A stretch of DNA of 64,000 nucleotides from DATAXI01 sp963756185 (GTDB lineage: Bacteria > Verrucomicrobiota > Verrucomicrobiia > Chthoniobacterales > Chthoniobacteraceae), in contig CAVWMS010000004.1 in the NCBI GenBank assembly GCA_963756185.1, positions 1 to 64,000 of the forward strand, read 5' to 3'. The notes under the pieces were generated by a model. That model was not told the origin of the DNA. It made no database searches and saw nothing but the letters and a program-made list of their open reading frames with translations. This document shows, one piece after another, positions 47,528 to 57,185 of the stretch (positions are counted from its first letter, which is position 1; every line of letters begins with the position of its first letter). The position numbers and the translations under genes were made by a program.

Positions 47528-50500
47528 ATGCCCATTCTGTCCCCCTGCCGCTGGTCCGAAATTGAGATTCTCGAAGGCCGCATCGCGCCCGCGCTGCTGT
47601 TTTTGAGCGGCACGGACCTGCATGTGCGCAACTCCTCGGGGGCCATTGTGGATGGCTCGAATGATGGAACCGGCGCGACGCTGTCGTTTACCCTATCGGC
47701 TGGCGACTCTTTAGTTTACAACGTCAATGGCGATCATCACCTGGACGCGGGCGACCCCATCCTCATGACGGTCAATTCGGGGACCGCGCTGGTTTTCGCG
47801 ACCGACCTGCCAGGCAACGGTTACTTCGTCCAGAATGACATCACGGGCATGGCCGTATCGAACGGGTTCTCGGCGAATATCAACACGGATATCAACGGCT
47901 CGATCGTGACGGCATTGGGCGCGGGCAACAGTTTCACCGCGTCGTCGGGGATCCTGAGTCTGCAATACGCGTCGATCGGGGGGCTGACCGTCAATGGCCA
48001 GATCGCCGGCAATATCATGGCCGGGGGCTCGATCAGCAATGTGTCGGTCGGCAGCCAGCAATACAACACGGGCTCCGATACGCAGAGTGTGATTGGGAAC
48101 ATTGCGACCGGAACGGCCGTCAATAACAACCAGGTGGGCCTGGCCGCCGCGCCGGTTTCATTCGACGGGGGTACGACCATTTTCTCGCTTGCGCAATTCA
48201 TGCAGCCGGCGGGCAAGACCGGCGGCAGCATCGCGAATGTGCAACTGGTCAATGGAGCGGACAACCTGCTGGCCGGCAGTGGCGGCAACAGCGGCCTGGG
48301 CATCCCGGGCAATGGCGGGAAGATCACCAACGTGACGGCGACGGTGGATTATGCGAATCCGATGTTCATCGTCAGCGGGAACGGGGGAAATTCCGGGGCC
48401 GGCAACGGCGGAATCGGCGGGATCATCTCGGGCTTGGACATCAATCTGACGGCATCGATCACCGGCAATCTGCAGATCGCAGCGGGCGGCGGCGGGCAGG
48501 GAACGGGCGGCGGCAACGGAGGCGCGGGCGGCGCGGTGACCAACAGCACGCTGATCACCAATGCGACCCTGACGGGGGCGTTGCTGGTCCAGGGGGGAGA
48601 GGGCGGCAACGCGGCGGGCACGGGGATCGGCGGAACGGGCGGCGCGGTTTTTGGCGTGGCCATCCAGACGCTGGGAGTGAAGAACACGGTGGATACGCTG
48701 ATGGTGCTGGGGGGCGGGGGCGGAGACTCGGTAGGCGGCTTTGGCGGGGCGGGCGGGGCGTTGATCGGCGACAATTTGTATGTGCAGGCGATCATGGGGA
48801 AGAGTACGCTGAGTTCGACCCTCGCCTTTGCGGGCGGCATCGGCGGCAACGGACTATTGGGAGGGGGAGCGGGCGGCTCGCTGCAATCCGATACGGTCAA
48901 TTTCTCGGGCAATGTGAGCGGCCAGACACCGGCGCTATTTTCGGGGGGAGCGGGCGGTTCATTGACCTCCGGCAATGCTGCGAACACGGGCGGCCATGGC
49001 GGCTCGATCAGTTCCTTTACGCTGGTGGATAATGTCGCGCTCAATGCCGGACTTAGCTTTGAAGGTGGCGTCGGCGGAGCCAGCACGAACGGAGATGGGT
49101 CGGGCGGCGGAGGCGGAGGCATTTTTTCCTCGGATTTCGTTTTGGTCAAAGGGAGCAATGTCACGCTGGAGGCGGGCAACGGTGGGGCGGCGGGACCGAG
49201 CGGAAACGGACATGGAGCGCTGGGAGGCTCGCTGAACGGCATCAATGCGGAATTGGGCGCGGTAACTTCGTTTACCCTGCAAGCCGGAAGCGGCAGCGCC
49301 GGGACCGGACATGGAGCGGGCGGCGCAGGCGGGTCGGTTGCCAATGCTTTCATCAATCAGACGGGCACGCTCGTGAACCTGACCGTGAACGCGGGCAACG
49401 GTGCGAACGGCTCGGCGGGCGGCGCGGGGGGCGATGTCAGCAACTTATCGATGCAGGTGACGTCATTGAGCGATAACCTGCAGGTGCAGGGCGGCTCGGC
49501 GGGTGTATCCGTGACGCGGGCCGGGGCGGCCGGCGGGAAACTGGCGGGGATCATCCTGAGTGATGCCGGCCTGATCACCGGGTCTGTGACTTTCACGGGC
49601 GGCGCGGGCGGCGACGCGCAGGCCGACGGCGCGGGTGGCATTGGCGGGAGCGTATCGCGGCTGGACATCGAGAATGCGGGGGGCATGGCCACGGGGCTGA
49701 CCGTCACCGCGGGACCGGGCGGCAACGCGGCGTTCGATGGGGCGGGCGGGGCAGGCGGGGCGATCCCGAAACTGGTGCTGAACAATCTCGCCAACCTCAA
49801 CTCGTGCTCGATCACGGCCGGCACGGGCGGGGCGGGTGGTTCGATTCGCGGAGCCGGCGGCGCGGGCGGGGCAATGACCGGATTTTCCATCAGCGACAAT
49901 TTCGGCGGCAACATGATCGAGGCGCAGGCGGGCAACGGTGGCGCCGGCACACCGTCCGGCGGCGGGGCGGGCGGGGCGATCACCGCGGGCACGCTGGCCG
50001 GGATCAACTCCGATGTGGTGCTGCAAGGCGGCCAGGGGGGATCGAGCGCGACCCGAGGCAGGGGCGGAGTGGGCGGCGCGGTTTCGGGCATTTCCGGCGC
50101 GGCGGGGATTGCGGCGTTTGTGGCGGGCGGCGGGGGCAACAGCGTGCTGGGCGCGGGCGGCGCAGGGGGATCGGTGAGCGGCATCGATATTACGGGGGTC
50201 GGCCAGTTCGTCCGGGACATCTTCGCCGGCAATGGGGGCAGCGGGACGCTGGCCGGGGCGGGCGGCAGCGTGACCAAAATTTCGGTGGAGGGGAATATCG
50301 GCGACTTCAGCAGCGACTTTGGCGTGACTTCGGACACGAGCGGGATGGGCGGCATTGTTTCCGGCACAAAGGGGGCCGGCGCGGGCGGGGCTGAAAACGG
50401 CAGCATCGCGAATGTCACGGCGGTGGGCATCGCCGCCATGCTGGCCGGCACACCGGCGGCGAACGCGGTGGGTTACGGCAACGGCGTCTACAGCATCTCC

Positions 50501-50705
50501 GGCATTTCCGCCTCGGTCATCGGCGCGGAACATCAATGGAAACGGCGTGTTCGATTTCACCCCCGGCGGCAGCAGCGACATCTACACGCCGGACGACGCG
50601 CACGATCCGCTCGCAGGCGACACGGCGCTGGATGGGTTCGTCCTGGTCCGGGTAGGCGGCCTGGCGCCATTGCCGGTGGCGCCGCTGAAGTTGATCGAGA
50701 TATAA
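47528..50705 (+). CDS. Very large glycine-rich exported protein with PGRS-like repeats, one frameshift
   Basis: The protein is about 1060 residues. The start has the motif WSEIEILEGRIAPA, a sorting-type N-terminus that I recall in large planctomycete/verrucomicrobial surface proteins. The body is built of Gly/Ala-rich repeats (GAGGAGGSV-like) of about 30-40 residues, resembling a stacked beta-helix like PE-PGRS or autotransporter passengers. The frame breaks near 50528; removing one G (GCG-GAAC context) joins SVIGA to NINGNGVFDFTPGG. The C-terminal end is then GLAPLPVAPLKLIEI at 50705. Function is unknown; it is probably an adhesin or matrix protein. Confidence 0.75.
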
Positions 50706-50789
50706 GAGGCGCGCGCGGGCGCTGGGCCTGCGGTTGCGTATGGACTTGAAGGTTTCGGTGGCAGGTCCAAAGTCTGGATCGACCGCCTT

Positions 50790-51209
50790 ATGAAATCACT
50801 TACCGAACATCTTTGGTTCGAAGTGCCGAACCGCCGCGGATTCGTGAATATCACCGATACCGTCGAGGAATTGGTTGAAAAAAGCGGGGTCAAGGAGGGG
50901 CTGTGCCTTGTGAACGCGATGCATATCACGGCGAGCGTTTTCATTAACGACAATGAGAGCGGGCTGCACCATGACTATGAGGTGTGGCTCGAAAAGCTGG
51001 CGCCGCATGAGCCGGTGAAGAGTTATCATCACAACAGGACGGGAGAGGATAATGCGGACGCGCACATGAAGCGGCAGATCATGGGGCGGGAAGTCGTGGT
51101 TGCCATCACCAAAGGCAAACTCGATTTCGGCCCGTGGGAGCAGATTTTCTATGGTGAGTTCGATGGCCGGCGGCGGAAACGGGTACTGGTGAAGATCATT
51201 GGGGAATAG
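50790..51209 (+). CDS. yjbQ: YjbQ-family (UPF0047) protein, full copy
   Basis: This 139-residue protein has the family's pattern: VNAMHITASVFINDNESGLHH, YHHNRTGEDNADAH and LDFGPWEQIFYGEFDG. YjbQ folds into a small alpha/beta protein and has been linked to thiamine-phosphate metabolism, but its in vivo role is not settled. The C-terminal two-thirds is copied at 53206-53464 and 53939-54232. It overlaps a convergent small gene at its 3' end. Confidence 0.85.
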   Translation: MKSLTEHLWFEVPNRRGFVNITDTVEELVEKSGVKEGLCLVNAMHITASVFINDNESGLHHDYEVWLEKLAPHEPVKSYHHNRTGEDNADAHMKRQIMGREVVVAITKGKLDFGPWEQIFYGEFDGRRRKRVLVKIIGE

Positions 51210-51321
51210 AGGAACCGACGAAATCTCGGATGCCGAGCTTTTCCAATTCACACCCGAGAATGTCCATGGCGAGTTCGAACTTTTGAGGTACTCTGAAACC
51301 CGCTCGGGTGTCCGTAAGCAT
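51196..51321 (-). CDS. Short frame related to the XRE C-terminus, antisense to yjbQ end
   Basis: The 41-residue frame MLTDTRAGFRVPQKFELAMD continues CELEKLGIRDFVGSS. Its last half matches the C-terminus of the XRE protein at 53451-53900 (CELESLGIRDFVSAS). It is either a relic of a second XRE gene or a very small protein. Its stop lies inside the yjbQ 3' end, as does that of the full XRE copy. Confidence 0.4.
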   Translation of the reverse strand: MLTDTRAGFRVPQKFELAMDILGCELEKLGIRDFVGSSIPQ

Positions 51322-51427
51322 TCTTCGCGTCTCAGGATCTTGCATGACAGATTTGCCGGAACTCTGCGGAGGAAAAAACTTTTCAAATGCGCAATGAACT
51401 GCTCGAATATGTCATTCGAATACGAAA

Positions 51428-52676
51428 ATGAAGCGAACACATTCAGTCGCCCTAGTGACCGTGATGGTTTTTGTGAATACTATCGCAAGGGCGGATTTCG
51501 AGCCAGTTGGTAATTTCTCCTATAACTTTTCAAATGGAGCTTCATATGATCCAAACGGAGACCCAAGTTCAACTTTTGATGATATAGCGGCCGACCAAGC
51601 AATCCAAGGTTTTTTCCGAGTCAACGCCTGTTAATGGCTTAGAGATCGCGGACGATCTCGACGCAAATGCTTTCCAGCCCATCTCTGCTGATCTCACCAA
51701 TGTCAAGCTGGCAGAAGTCGCACTAGACGGGGAAAAAGCGCGCGCAGCGGCGAGTGATGCAAACAGAATTTGGCACATACGGTTACCAAATAAACCAGAC
51801 ACGGAATGGATATCGGGTTACCTCAACCTGATGAATGCCTATTTCAACGCGACAGGAAATAACCCGTCAATCAACGACTTTGCGAGTAAATTCAATACTT
51901 ACTCGAGTCAACTAGAGCGGTCAATTGATCAAGCCCAAGGAGTCCCGGCTCAAGTTGACACGACGATTATCCAGAACGTGAAGGCAAATACCGTCAATGT
52001 CTCGACTGCATTGGCGCAGGTGAACGATGCAATACAAGATGCTGTCAATAGCACACGTGGCGCGTTGAATCAAGCGGTAGGAATATCTAATGGGGCCGCA
52101 TCGAGTGCCCAAGAGGCTGCCCCGATTGGACTTCGCCTGATCAATGATGCGCGCCAATATGCAGGTCAGGTCTACGGTAACAACGGGCTAACTTGCAGTG
52201 GCCTTATTCTACAAATTGCAAAAGCGGAAAATCTTACAATCCCAGATGTACCGATAGGAACTCCACACTCGACTCCTTATTGGTTCGCGCACGGTCTAGG
52301 AAATGATTTCGCTCGAATTTATAGCAATGAGGTGACACTTGGAGACATTATAGATGACGAGATCGATCGTACGATTAACTTGTTGCCAGGTGACATTATA
52401 ATTGGCGATGCAGATACCCCTGGCGGTGAGGGCCACGCCGCATTGTTCGACTCAGTAATAAAGATCAATGGCCATTCCTACATGATTGTGTTTGACGCAG
52501 AAAAACCTTCGGTCGGCTGGTGCATTTCATTTACTTCTGGAGATCCAACAAAGGACACAGGTTCACCATGCGATGGTTTTGATTTTCTAGGTCATTCGAT
52601 CGGCCAACACGTGGCCCATTTTCAATGGGCAGACTATCATGAGGTGAAAGTCTTTAGAGCGAAAACTAATAAATAG
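51428..52676 (+). CDS. Exported NlpC/P60-like hydrolase, one frameshift
   Basis: The protein starts MKRTHSVALVTVMVFVNTIARA, a signal peptide. The frame breaks near 51610 in a run of six Ts; with five the sequence reads GFSESTPVNGLEIADDLDAN and stays open to the end at 52676, giving about 415 residues. A coiled-coil middle (about 100-230) precedes a hydrolase domain. The Cys is in NGLTCSGLILQIAKAEN and the His in GEGHAALFDSVIKI. This layout fits secreted NlpC/P60 or CHAP amidases. It lies between yjbQ copies 1 and 2. Confidence 0.6.
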
Positions 52677-52690
52677 CAATTTATTAGTGA

Positions 52691-53122
52691 TCAAAGCTTG
52701 TTCAGCTTATTTTGAATGTCTGTAAGGCTGGCTTGGACGGCATTCAGTTTCCCGTCTAAATCCTGCCGCTGTTGGTCGTTCGCAGCTTGTGATTTATTGA
52801 GTAAGGTAGACAAATCTGACAATTGCTGTTTCGTGTCTGTTAGTTTGGAAAGTGCGTTCGCTACTTCTTCCTGAGTATCCGAGCTTTGGGAGGCGAATTG
52901 ACGCCGCAAGTTAGCAAGTCGTTCTGTAAGGCTTGCTATCTTTTTCTCGCATTGATCATTCTGAATTGCGACATTTTGTTCGAGGCGCTTAACACGCCCG
53001 ACGGATGCACAGGACGGGGTCAGGAGAACGCATGTCGTTAAAACGAAAAGCGAGAAGATTCTCGAATGTAGCCTAAAGGATCGCACATTCGATAATGTGC
53101 TTAATGCCGCACGCAAAGGCAA
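52691..53122 (-). CDS. Coiled-coil lipoprotein
   Basis: This 143-residue protein has a hydrophobic N-terminus ending in a lipobox (LLTPSCAS near residue 38), then a long coiled coil rich in Gln, Leu and Lys (KIASLTERLANLRRQFASQS). It is convergent with the hydrolase gene with 14 bases between stops. The role is unknown; it may be a Lpp-like or spanin-like protein. Confidence 0.55.
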   Translation of the reverse strand: MPLRAALSTLSNVRSFRLHSRIFSLFVLTTCVLLTPSCASVGRVKRLEQNVAIQNDQCEKKIASLTERLANLRRQFASQSSDTQEEVANALSKLTDTKQQLSDLSTLLNKSQAANDQQRQDLDGKLNAVQASLTDIQNKLNKL

Positions 53123-53205
53123 ACTTTTTTTCGCTGGAAGACGAAATCAGTCCTACGGAGTGTGGCGATGCTTTTCCAAACAGTTGAGCAGCAAACCCCA
53201 AAAGG

Positions 53206-53464
53206 GTGAGGGAGGGCTGCATCATTGATTTCGAGGTGTGGCTCGAAAAACTGGCCCCGCATGAGCCGACGAGAAATTACCATCACAACAGGACGGGGGA
53301 GGACAATGCGGACGCCCACCTCAAGCGACAGATTATGGGGTGGAAAGTGGTCGTCGCCATCACAAAAGGGGAAGCTCGACTTTGGCCCGTGGGAGCAGAT
53401 TCTTTACGGCGAGTTCGATGGCCGGCGGCGCAAGCGCGTGCTGGTGAAGATCATCGGAGAATAG
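53206..53464 (+). pseudogene. Partial yjbQ copy 2
   Basis: Similarity to yjbQ starts near 53207 and runs to the same 3' end as the full gene (EVWLEKLAPHEP, YHHNRTGEDNADAHLKR, LDFGPWEQILYGEFDG). The first third is missing. One G in a GGGG run near 53366 shifts the frame. The piece is followed by an XRE gene that overlaps it tail to tail, as at copy 1. Confidence 0.75.
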
Positions 53465-53900
53465 AAGCGCTGACGAAATCTCGGATTCCGAGCGATTCCA
53501 ATTCGCATCGGAGAACGCTCTCGGCGAGGTTGTGCTTCCGCGAGAAGTTCGACACGTTGCTTTCCCACCGGACAACGGTGTCAGGGTTGCAGGAAATTAT
53601 TACCGCCAGTTCTTTCTGCGTCTTTCCGCAGCAGCGGCGCAAAAATGAAATTCGGCCTCCGGGAGTCGCCTGGCACTCGAACGGCACGTAGCCGAGAAAG
53701 CGGATGATCGCAGGCAGAGGCTTGACTCCGGGATCGCCAATTCCGCGCTCCCAAAGTTGGAGGGAGGCGAAGTGCATGCCGAGCCGGACAGCTACTTCCT
53801 TCTGCTTGAGGCCGAGGTCGAGTCGGCGCTTTTTCACGTGCTCGCCAATTGTCTTGGGGTGCGACGGATATCCCCTCACCTGCTTCAAATACCGCCCCAT
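53451..53900 (-). CDS. XRE-family HTH regulator with duplicated HTH
   Basis: I chose the start MGRYLKQVRGYP at 53900. The protein has one HTH in EHVKKRRLDLGLKQKEVAVR and a second HTH-like unit in LRRCCGKTQKELAVIISCN, giving about 149 residues in all. XRE proteins are DNA-binding regulators. Its 3' end overlaps the partial yjbQ copy 2, and a relic of the same 3' end lies at copy 1. The start overlaps the beginning of yjbQ copy 3. Confidence 0.6.
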   Translation of the reverse strand: MGRYLKQVRGYPSHPKTIGEHVKKRRLDLGLKQKEVAVRLGMHFASLQLWERGIGDPGVKPLPAIIRFLGYVPFECQATPGGRISFLRRCCGKTQKELAVIISCNPDTVVRWESNVSNFSRKHNLAESVLRCELESLGIRDFVSASILR

Positions 53901-53938
53901 GGGGCAACGCAACCCTCTCAGCATCAGGTGACAAAATA

Positions 53939-54232
53939 ACAACGCATGGAACTGCAAACGTCTTTATTAACGACAATGAGAGCGGGCTGCACCATGACTA
54001 TGAGGTGTGGCTCGAGAAGCTGGCGCCGCACGAGCCGGTGAGGAGTTATCATCACAACAGGACGGGGGAGGACAACGCCGACGCCCACATGAAGCGGCAG
54101 ATCATGGGGCGGGAAGTGGTGGTTGCCATTACGAAGGGGAAGCTGGATTTCGGGCCTTGGGAGCAGATTTTTTATGGAGAATTTGATGGGCGACGCCGAA
54201 AGCGAGTGCTGGTGAAGATTATTGGCGAGTAA
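53939..54232 (+). pseudogene. Partial yjbQ copy 3
   Basis: Similarity to yjbQ begins near 53939 (TANVFINDNESGLHHDYEVW) and goes to the normal stop at 54232 in one frame. The first 40-50 codons are missing. Whether a short protein is made from an internal start is unclear. No XRE gene follows this copy. Confidence 0.7.
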
Positions 54233-54360
54233 GTTTAGGCTACGGCGGGCGGAAGCGAAGGTATCTGGTTTGTTGCCATAAATAAGAGCGCAATCGGCCA
54301 ACGACGGCCATCTTTCGATACATTGGCATACAGAAACTCCCGAACCGTTGCCTGGCCAAT

Positions 54361-55447
54361 GCGGGCTATAATCCCAATGAACCCCGCATTCCGAAGGGCG
54401 AACCGGGCGGCGGCCAATGGACTACCGGGGGTGCTGGAAGCGGAGCGCAAAGCCGAAAAGAGCAGTTGGAGATGGCGCCTTCGACGCCGGTGCTATCGTC
54501 GCTAAATAGATGGACGTTGGGAGAAGGAGTCCAAGCGCGCGGGGGTGAGGCAGGGGGATACAAACACGGGAGGCAAACCCACCAGGGAACGAGCCGCGGA
54601 AGCAGGCAAGATGGAAGCTCTAGCAAAGCTTTATCTGGCGAAGGCCAACGAAGAAGACCGCCTGGCGGGGCCAACTGCATTGGTTTTTGATGGCGTGGGG
54701 CAACCTGACGATCAAGACCGCCATAAACTGGCAGCCAAGGCAGCAAGAGATCTCGCGGCGGAGATGCAGCGGCGACTCTACATCTTAACGCATGGTACAG
54801 AAGGCAATTACCGGAACTTGATGCTCAAAGAGTACGGGATAAACAACCCGGATTTGGACACAATCGCTGCCTACTATGCGGAGAAATTCAATGACCAGCC
54901 AACTCTTAATTGGCTGAAGCTGCAACACCCCGCTTCGCGCCCGCGGTTGGATCCAAACGGGTTGGCGATGATGGCCTTATTTCCAGAGGGCGAGGCGGCC
55001 GAGGAAGCCTCACAGGGTGGAGGCGCTGGCGAAGAGAGCACGTTTGAGAAGGCAAATAAAGCAGAGGACGCGAATACGTCTGATAAAGACGCCGCCACAT
55101 TGAAGCCTTATAGCGAGGGCAGTGGCCACCATGTGCCAGCAAAGAGCGCCTTCACCGGGGATGCCGCGTATGATCCTAATATGGCCTTGGCGATTCCCAA
55201 TTCAGAGCTGGCATCTGAAAATGTGAGTCATAGCGCTGTAACGGGTGCTCAACAATCATTGTACCGCGCATATGCACAGCGCGGACAGCCATTAACATGG
55301 GAAGCGGTTCAATCAATCGAAACGCGAGCCCTTGTGAAGGGCGGAATGAGTCCTGCGAAAGCGGCTGCCACTGTTAGGAAAGCGATTGACGCGTTAAAAG
55401 ATTCTGGAGTCAGCAGACCGACTCGGATACCTTGGGGAGGAAATTAA
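54361..55447 (+). CDS. Truncated polymorphic-toxin-like protein, one frameshift
   Basis: Two frames join into one protein. The first contains YNPNEPRIPKGEPGGGQWTT, a linker motif known from phage and toxin proteins. The second, from about 54545 (a GTG), continues to the stop at 55447. The C-terminus (GSGHHVPAKSAFTGDAAY, then a helical tail) resembles an HHH/HNH-type nuclease toxin end. No signal peptide or secretion domain is seen at the left, so the N-terminus is missing or lies in yjbQ copy 3. It is directly followed by a likely immunity gene. Confidence 0.55.
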
Positions 55448-55451
55448 ATGT

Positions 55452-55835
55452 ATGCCAAGTTCAGAAATTGAAGAGTTCGCGAAGGTCCTCGTCCAACAAG
55501 TACGAGATGCCGCGATTCAGAGTTGCGACCGGGCACTCCGGCCAAATGCGACGTATCCCGTCGCTAAACGATGGAGAGAGGCCGCAAATGGCGATGGTCT
55601 TAGAGCGATCGCCGATGTCGTCATACCTGATGCCGTGGACGAAGCAGTGTTCCATCTCCTCCAAGCAATCGACAATGGACGTTTGAAACTGACATTTACT
55701 GCATCGAATGGAAAGCGGATTGACCTGCCAAAAGACGGATTAGGCGAATTGTCTGGATGGTATATGGGAAGGGGTGGATGGCGTGCGATGTACTCGAAGG
55801 AACGCTTCGTTGACGATTTTTCTGATCTCAAATAG
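55452..55835 (+). CDS. Likely immunity protein for the toxin-like gene
   Basis: The 127-residue acidic protein starts MPSSEIEEFAKVLVQQV. It lies 4 bases after the toxin-like gene in the same direction, the usual place for a polymorphic-toxin immunity gene. I do not recognise a named immunity family. Sequence is mixed helix and strand (KLTFTASNGKRIDLPKD, ELSGWYMGRGGWRAMY). Pairing is inferred from position. Confidence 0.55.
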   Translation: MPSSEIEEFAKVLVQQVRDAAIQSCDRALRPNATYPVAKRWREAANGDGLRAIADVVIPDAVDEAVFHLLQAIDNGRLKLTFTASNGKRIDLPKDGLGELSGWYMGRGGWRAMYSKERFVDDFSDLK

Positions 55836-55922
55836 TGCCGCGTTAATAACCGATGCCTATTGGCAGACTCTCGAACGCCGGGCGAGGCGTCGAAACCGTC
55901 ATTGCGCACAAAAACTGGTGAA

Positions 55923-56099
55923 ATGGAAAACTCAAAACCAACCATTAATGTGCCGGTCGTGTTCGAAAAAACGGATGCGACCGGCACATCTGAAGCCCGC
56001 CTCACCCTATTTGACGATGGAAGCGTGTATCTCGATGGCGCCGACGGGGCAATCTTCGAAGAACCCATTTTTCCCAATGGACGGCAGGGTGGGGAGTGA
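55923..56099 (+). CDS. Small hypothetical protein
   Basis: Starts MENSKPTINVPVVFEKTD and is 58 residues with beta-rich, acidic sequence (LTLFDDGSVYLDGADGAIFE). It follows the immunity-like gene on the same strand, so it could be another small immunity-type or spacer gene. No family recognised. An upstream ATG at 55860 would extend it by 21 residues. Confidence 0.4.
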   Translation: MENSKPTINVPVVFEKTDATGTSEARLTLFDDGSVYLDGADGAIFEEPIFPNGRQGGE

Positions 56100-56162
56100 T
56101 CCGGATTACCTTGGGCGTGTCCGTCGTCACTAAAAAAAAGAGATGGGGCGGAATGCCGCCGA

Positions 56163-56606
56163 TCAGACCAGATTGATGGCGACGTTGATATTTCCGCGCG
56201 TGGCCTTTGAGTAAGGACAGAGTTGCTCCGCGGCATCGGTTATCGCATGGGCTGTGTCGTGATCGAGGCCGGGCAGGCTGATGTTGAGGCGCGCCTTAAG
56301 GAAGTAACTGCTGCCGTCGTTGCACAGATCAATCTCGGCATCGATGGCGGCGTCGGGCGGGAGCGTTAGTTTCATTTCGCGCGCGGCGTGTCCCATGGCG
56401 GATAGGAAACAGGCCGACCAGCCGGTGGCGAAGAGTTGCTCGGGATTGGTGCCTGTGCCCGGGCCGCCGGGAATGGAGAACTTTACGTCGAGGCGGCCGT
56501 CGGAGGTCCGGGAGGCGCCGCCTGCCCGGCCGCCGGTGGTGTGGGCCTTGGCGGTGTAAATCACTTTTGCGGGGTGGGTTTCCTGGGATGTTGCGGTTGC
56601 GTTCAT
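56163..56606 (-). CDS. ohr: Organic hydroperoxide resistance protein, Ohr/OsmC family
   Basis: The 147-residue protein starts MNATATSQETHPAKVIYTAK. It has the two redox Cys in GWSACFLSAM and LCPYSKATRGNINV, plus the family Arg-rich region GGRAGGASRTSDG. Ohr reduces organic hydroperoxides with lipoyl or thiol donors. The ATG at 56606 is chosen because it gives the usual family length. It lies 139 bases downstream of the minus-strand cupin gene at 56746-57141. Confidence 0.9.
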   Translation of the reverse strand: MNATATSQETHPAKVIYTAKAHTTGGRAGGASRTSDGRLDVKFSIPGGPGTGTNPEQLFATGWSACFLSAMGHAAREMKLTLPPDAAIDAEIDLCNDGSSYFLKARLNISLPGLDHDTAHAITDAAEQLCPYSKATRGNINVAINLV

Positions 56607-56745
56607 TTGATGGATTCCTTGGTTGAAGATAGGGACACGGACGCCGGCGGGCCGGCGCGCCATTCAAGACGACTGAATGAATCGCACCCCGCCCGGACAT
56701 CGGATGCCGGCTTTTTTCTTTTGCGAATCCGAACGTCGCGGGAGA

Positions 56746-57141
56746 TTACTTGCCGTATTGCTCGTCAGTGACTTTTTCCAACCAGTCGACGACCTTGCCG
56801 TTGAGGTATTCCGCAATGGCGATGTGCGTCATGGCCGTGGTGGGTGCGGCGCCGTGCCAATGCTTTTCGCCCGGAGGAAACCAGATCACATCGCCGGGAT
56901 GGATCTCCTCGACCGGTCCGCCGTCGCGTTGCGCCCGGCCGCAGCCGGCGGTGACAATGAGGGTCTGGCCGAGCGGATGCGTGTGCCACGCGGTGCGCGC
57001 GCCCGGCTCGAATGTGACGCTGGCGCCGGATGCGCGCGCGGGATCGGGCGCCTGGAAGAGCGGGTCGATGCGGACCGCGCCGGTAAACCAATCGGCCGGT
57101 CCCGGAGCGGATGGTCGAGAGCTTATTCTTTTGATTTCCAT
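56746..57141 (-). CDS. Cupin-domain protein
   Basis: This 131-residue single cupin has the first metal motif in TAWHTHPLGQTLIVTAGCG and the second in GDVIWFPPGEKHWHGAAPTT. It resembles small cupins often encoded beside redox enzymes, and here it lies between the Ohr and alcohol dehydrogenase genes on the same strand. It may be a hydroperoxide- or carbonyl-stress related enzyme, but the substrate is unknown. The frame is intact. Confidence 0.8.
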   Translation of the reverse strand: MEIKRISSRPSAPGPADWFTGAVRIDPLFQAPDPARASGASVTFEPGARTAWHTHPLGQTLIVTAGCGRAQRDGGPVEEIHPGDVIWFPPGEKHWHGAAPTTAMTHIAIAEYLNGKVVDWLEKVTDEQYGK

Positions 57142-57185
57142 GATGAAATAACTTCGCGTGAGCGGGGCGTGCCGCGCGGGCCGCG

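Noticed and set aside
48349..50451. Two long minus-strand Pro/Ala-rich frames under the Gly-rich gene
   Set aside because: They are reverse-frame shadows of the Gly/Ala-rich repeats, with no start context or motif.
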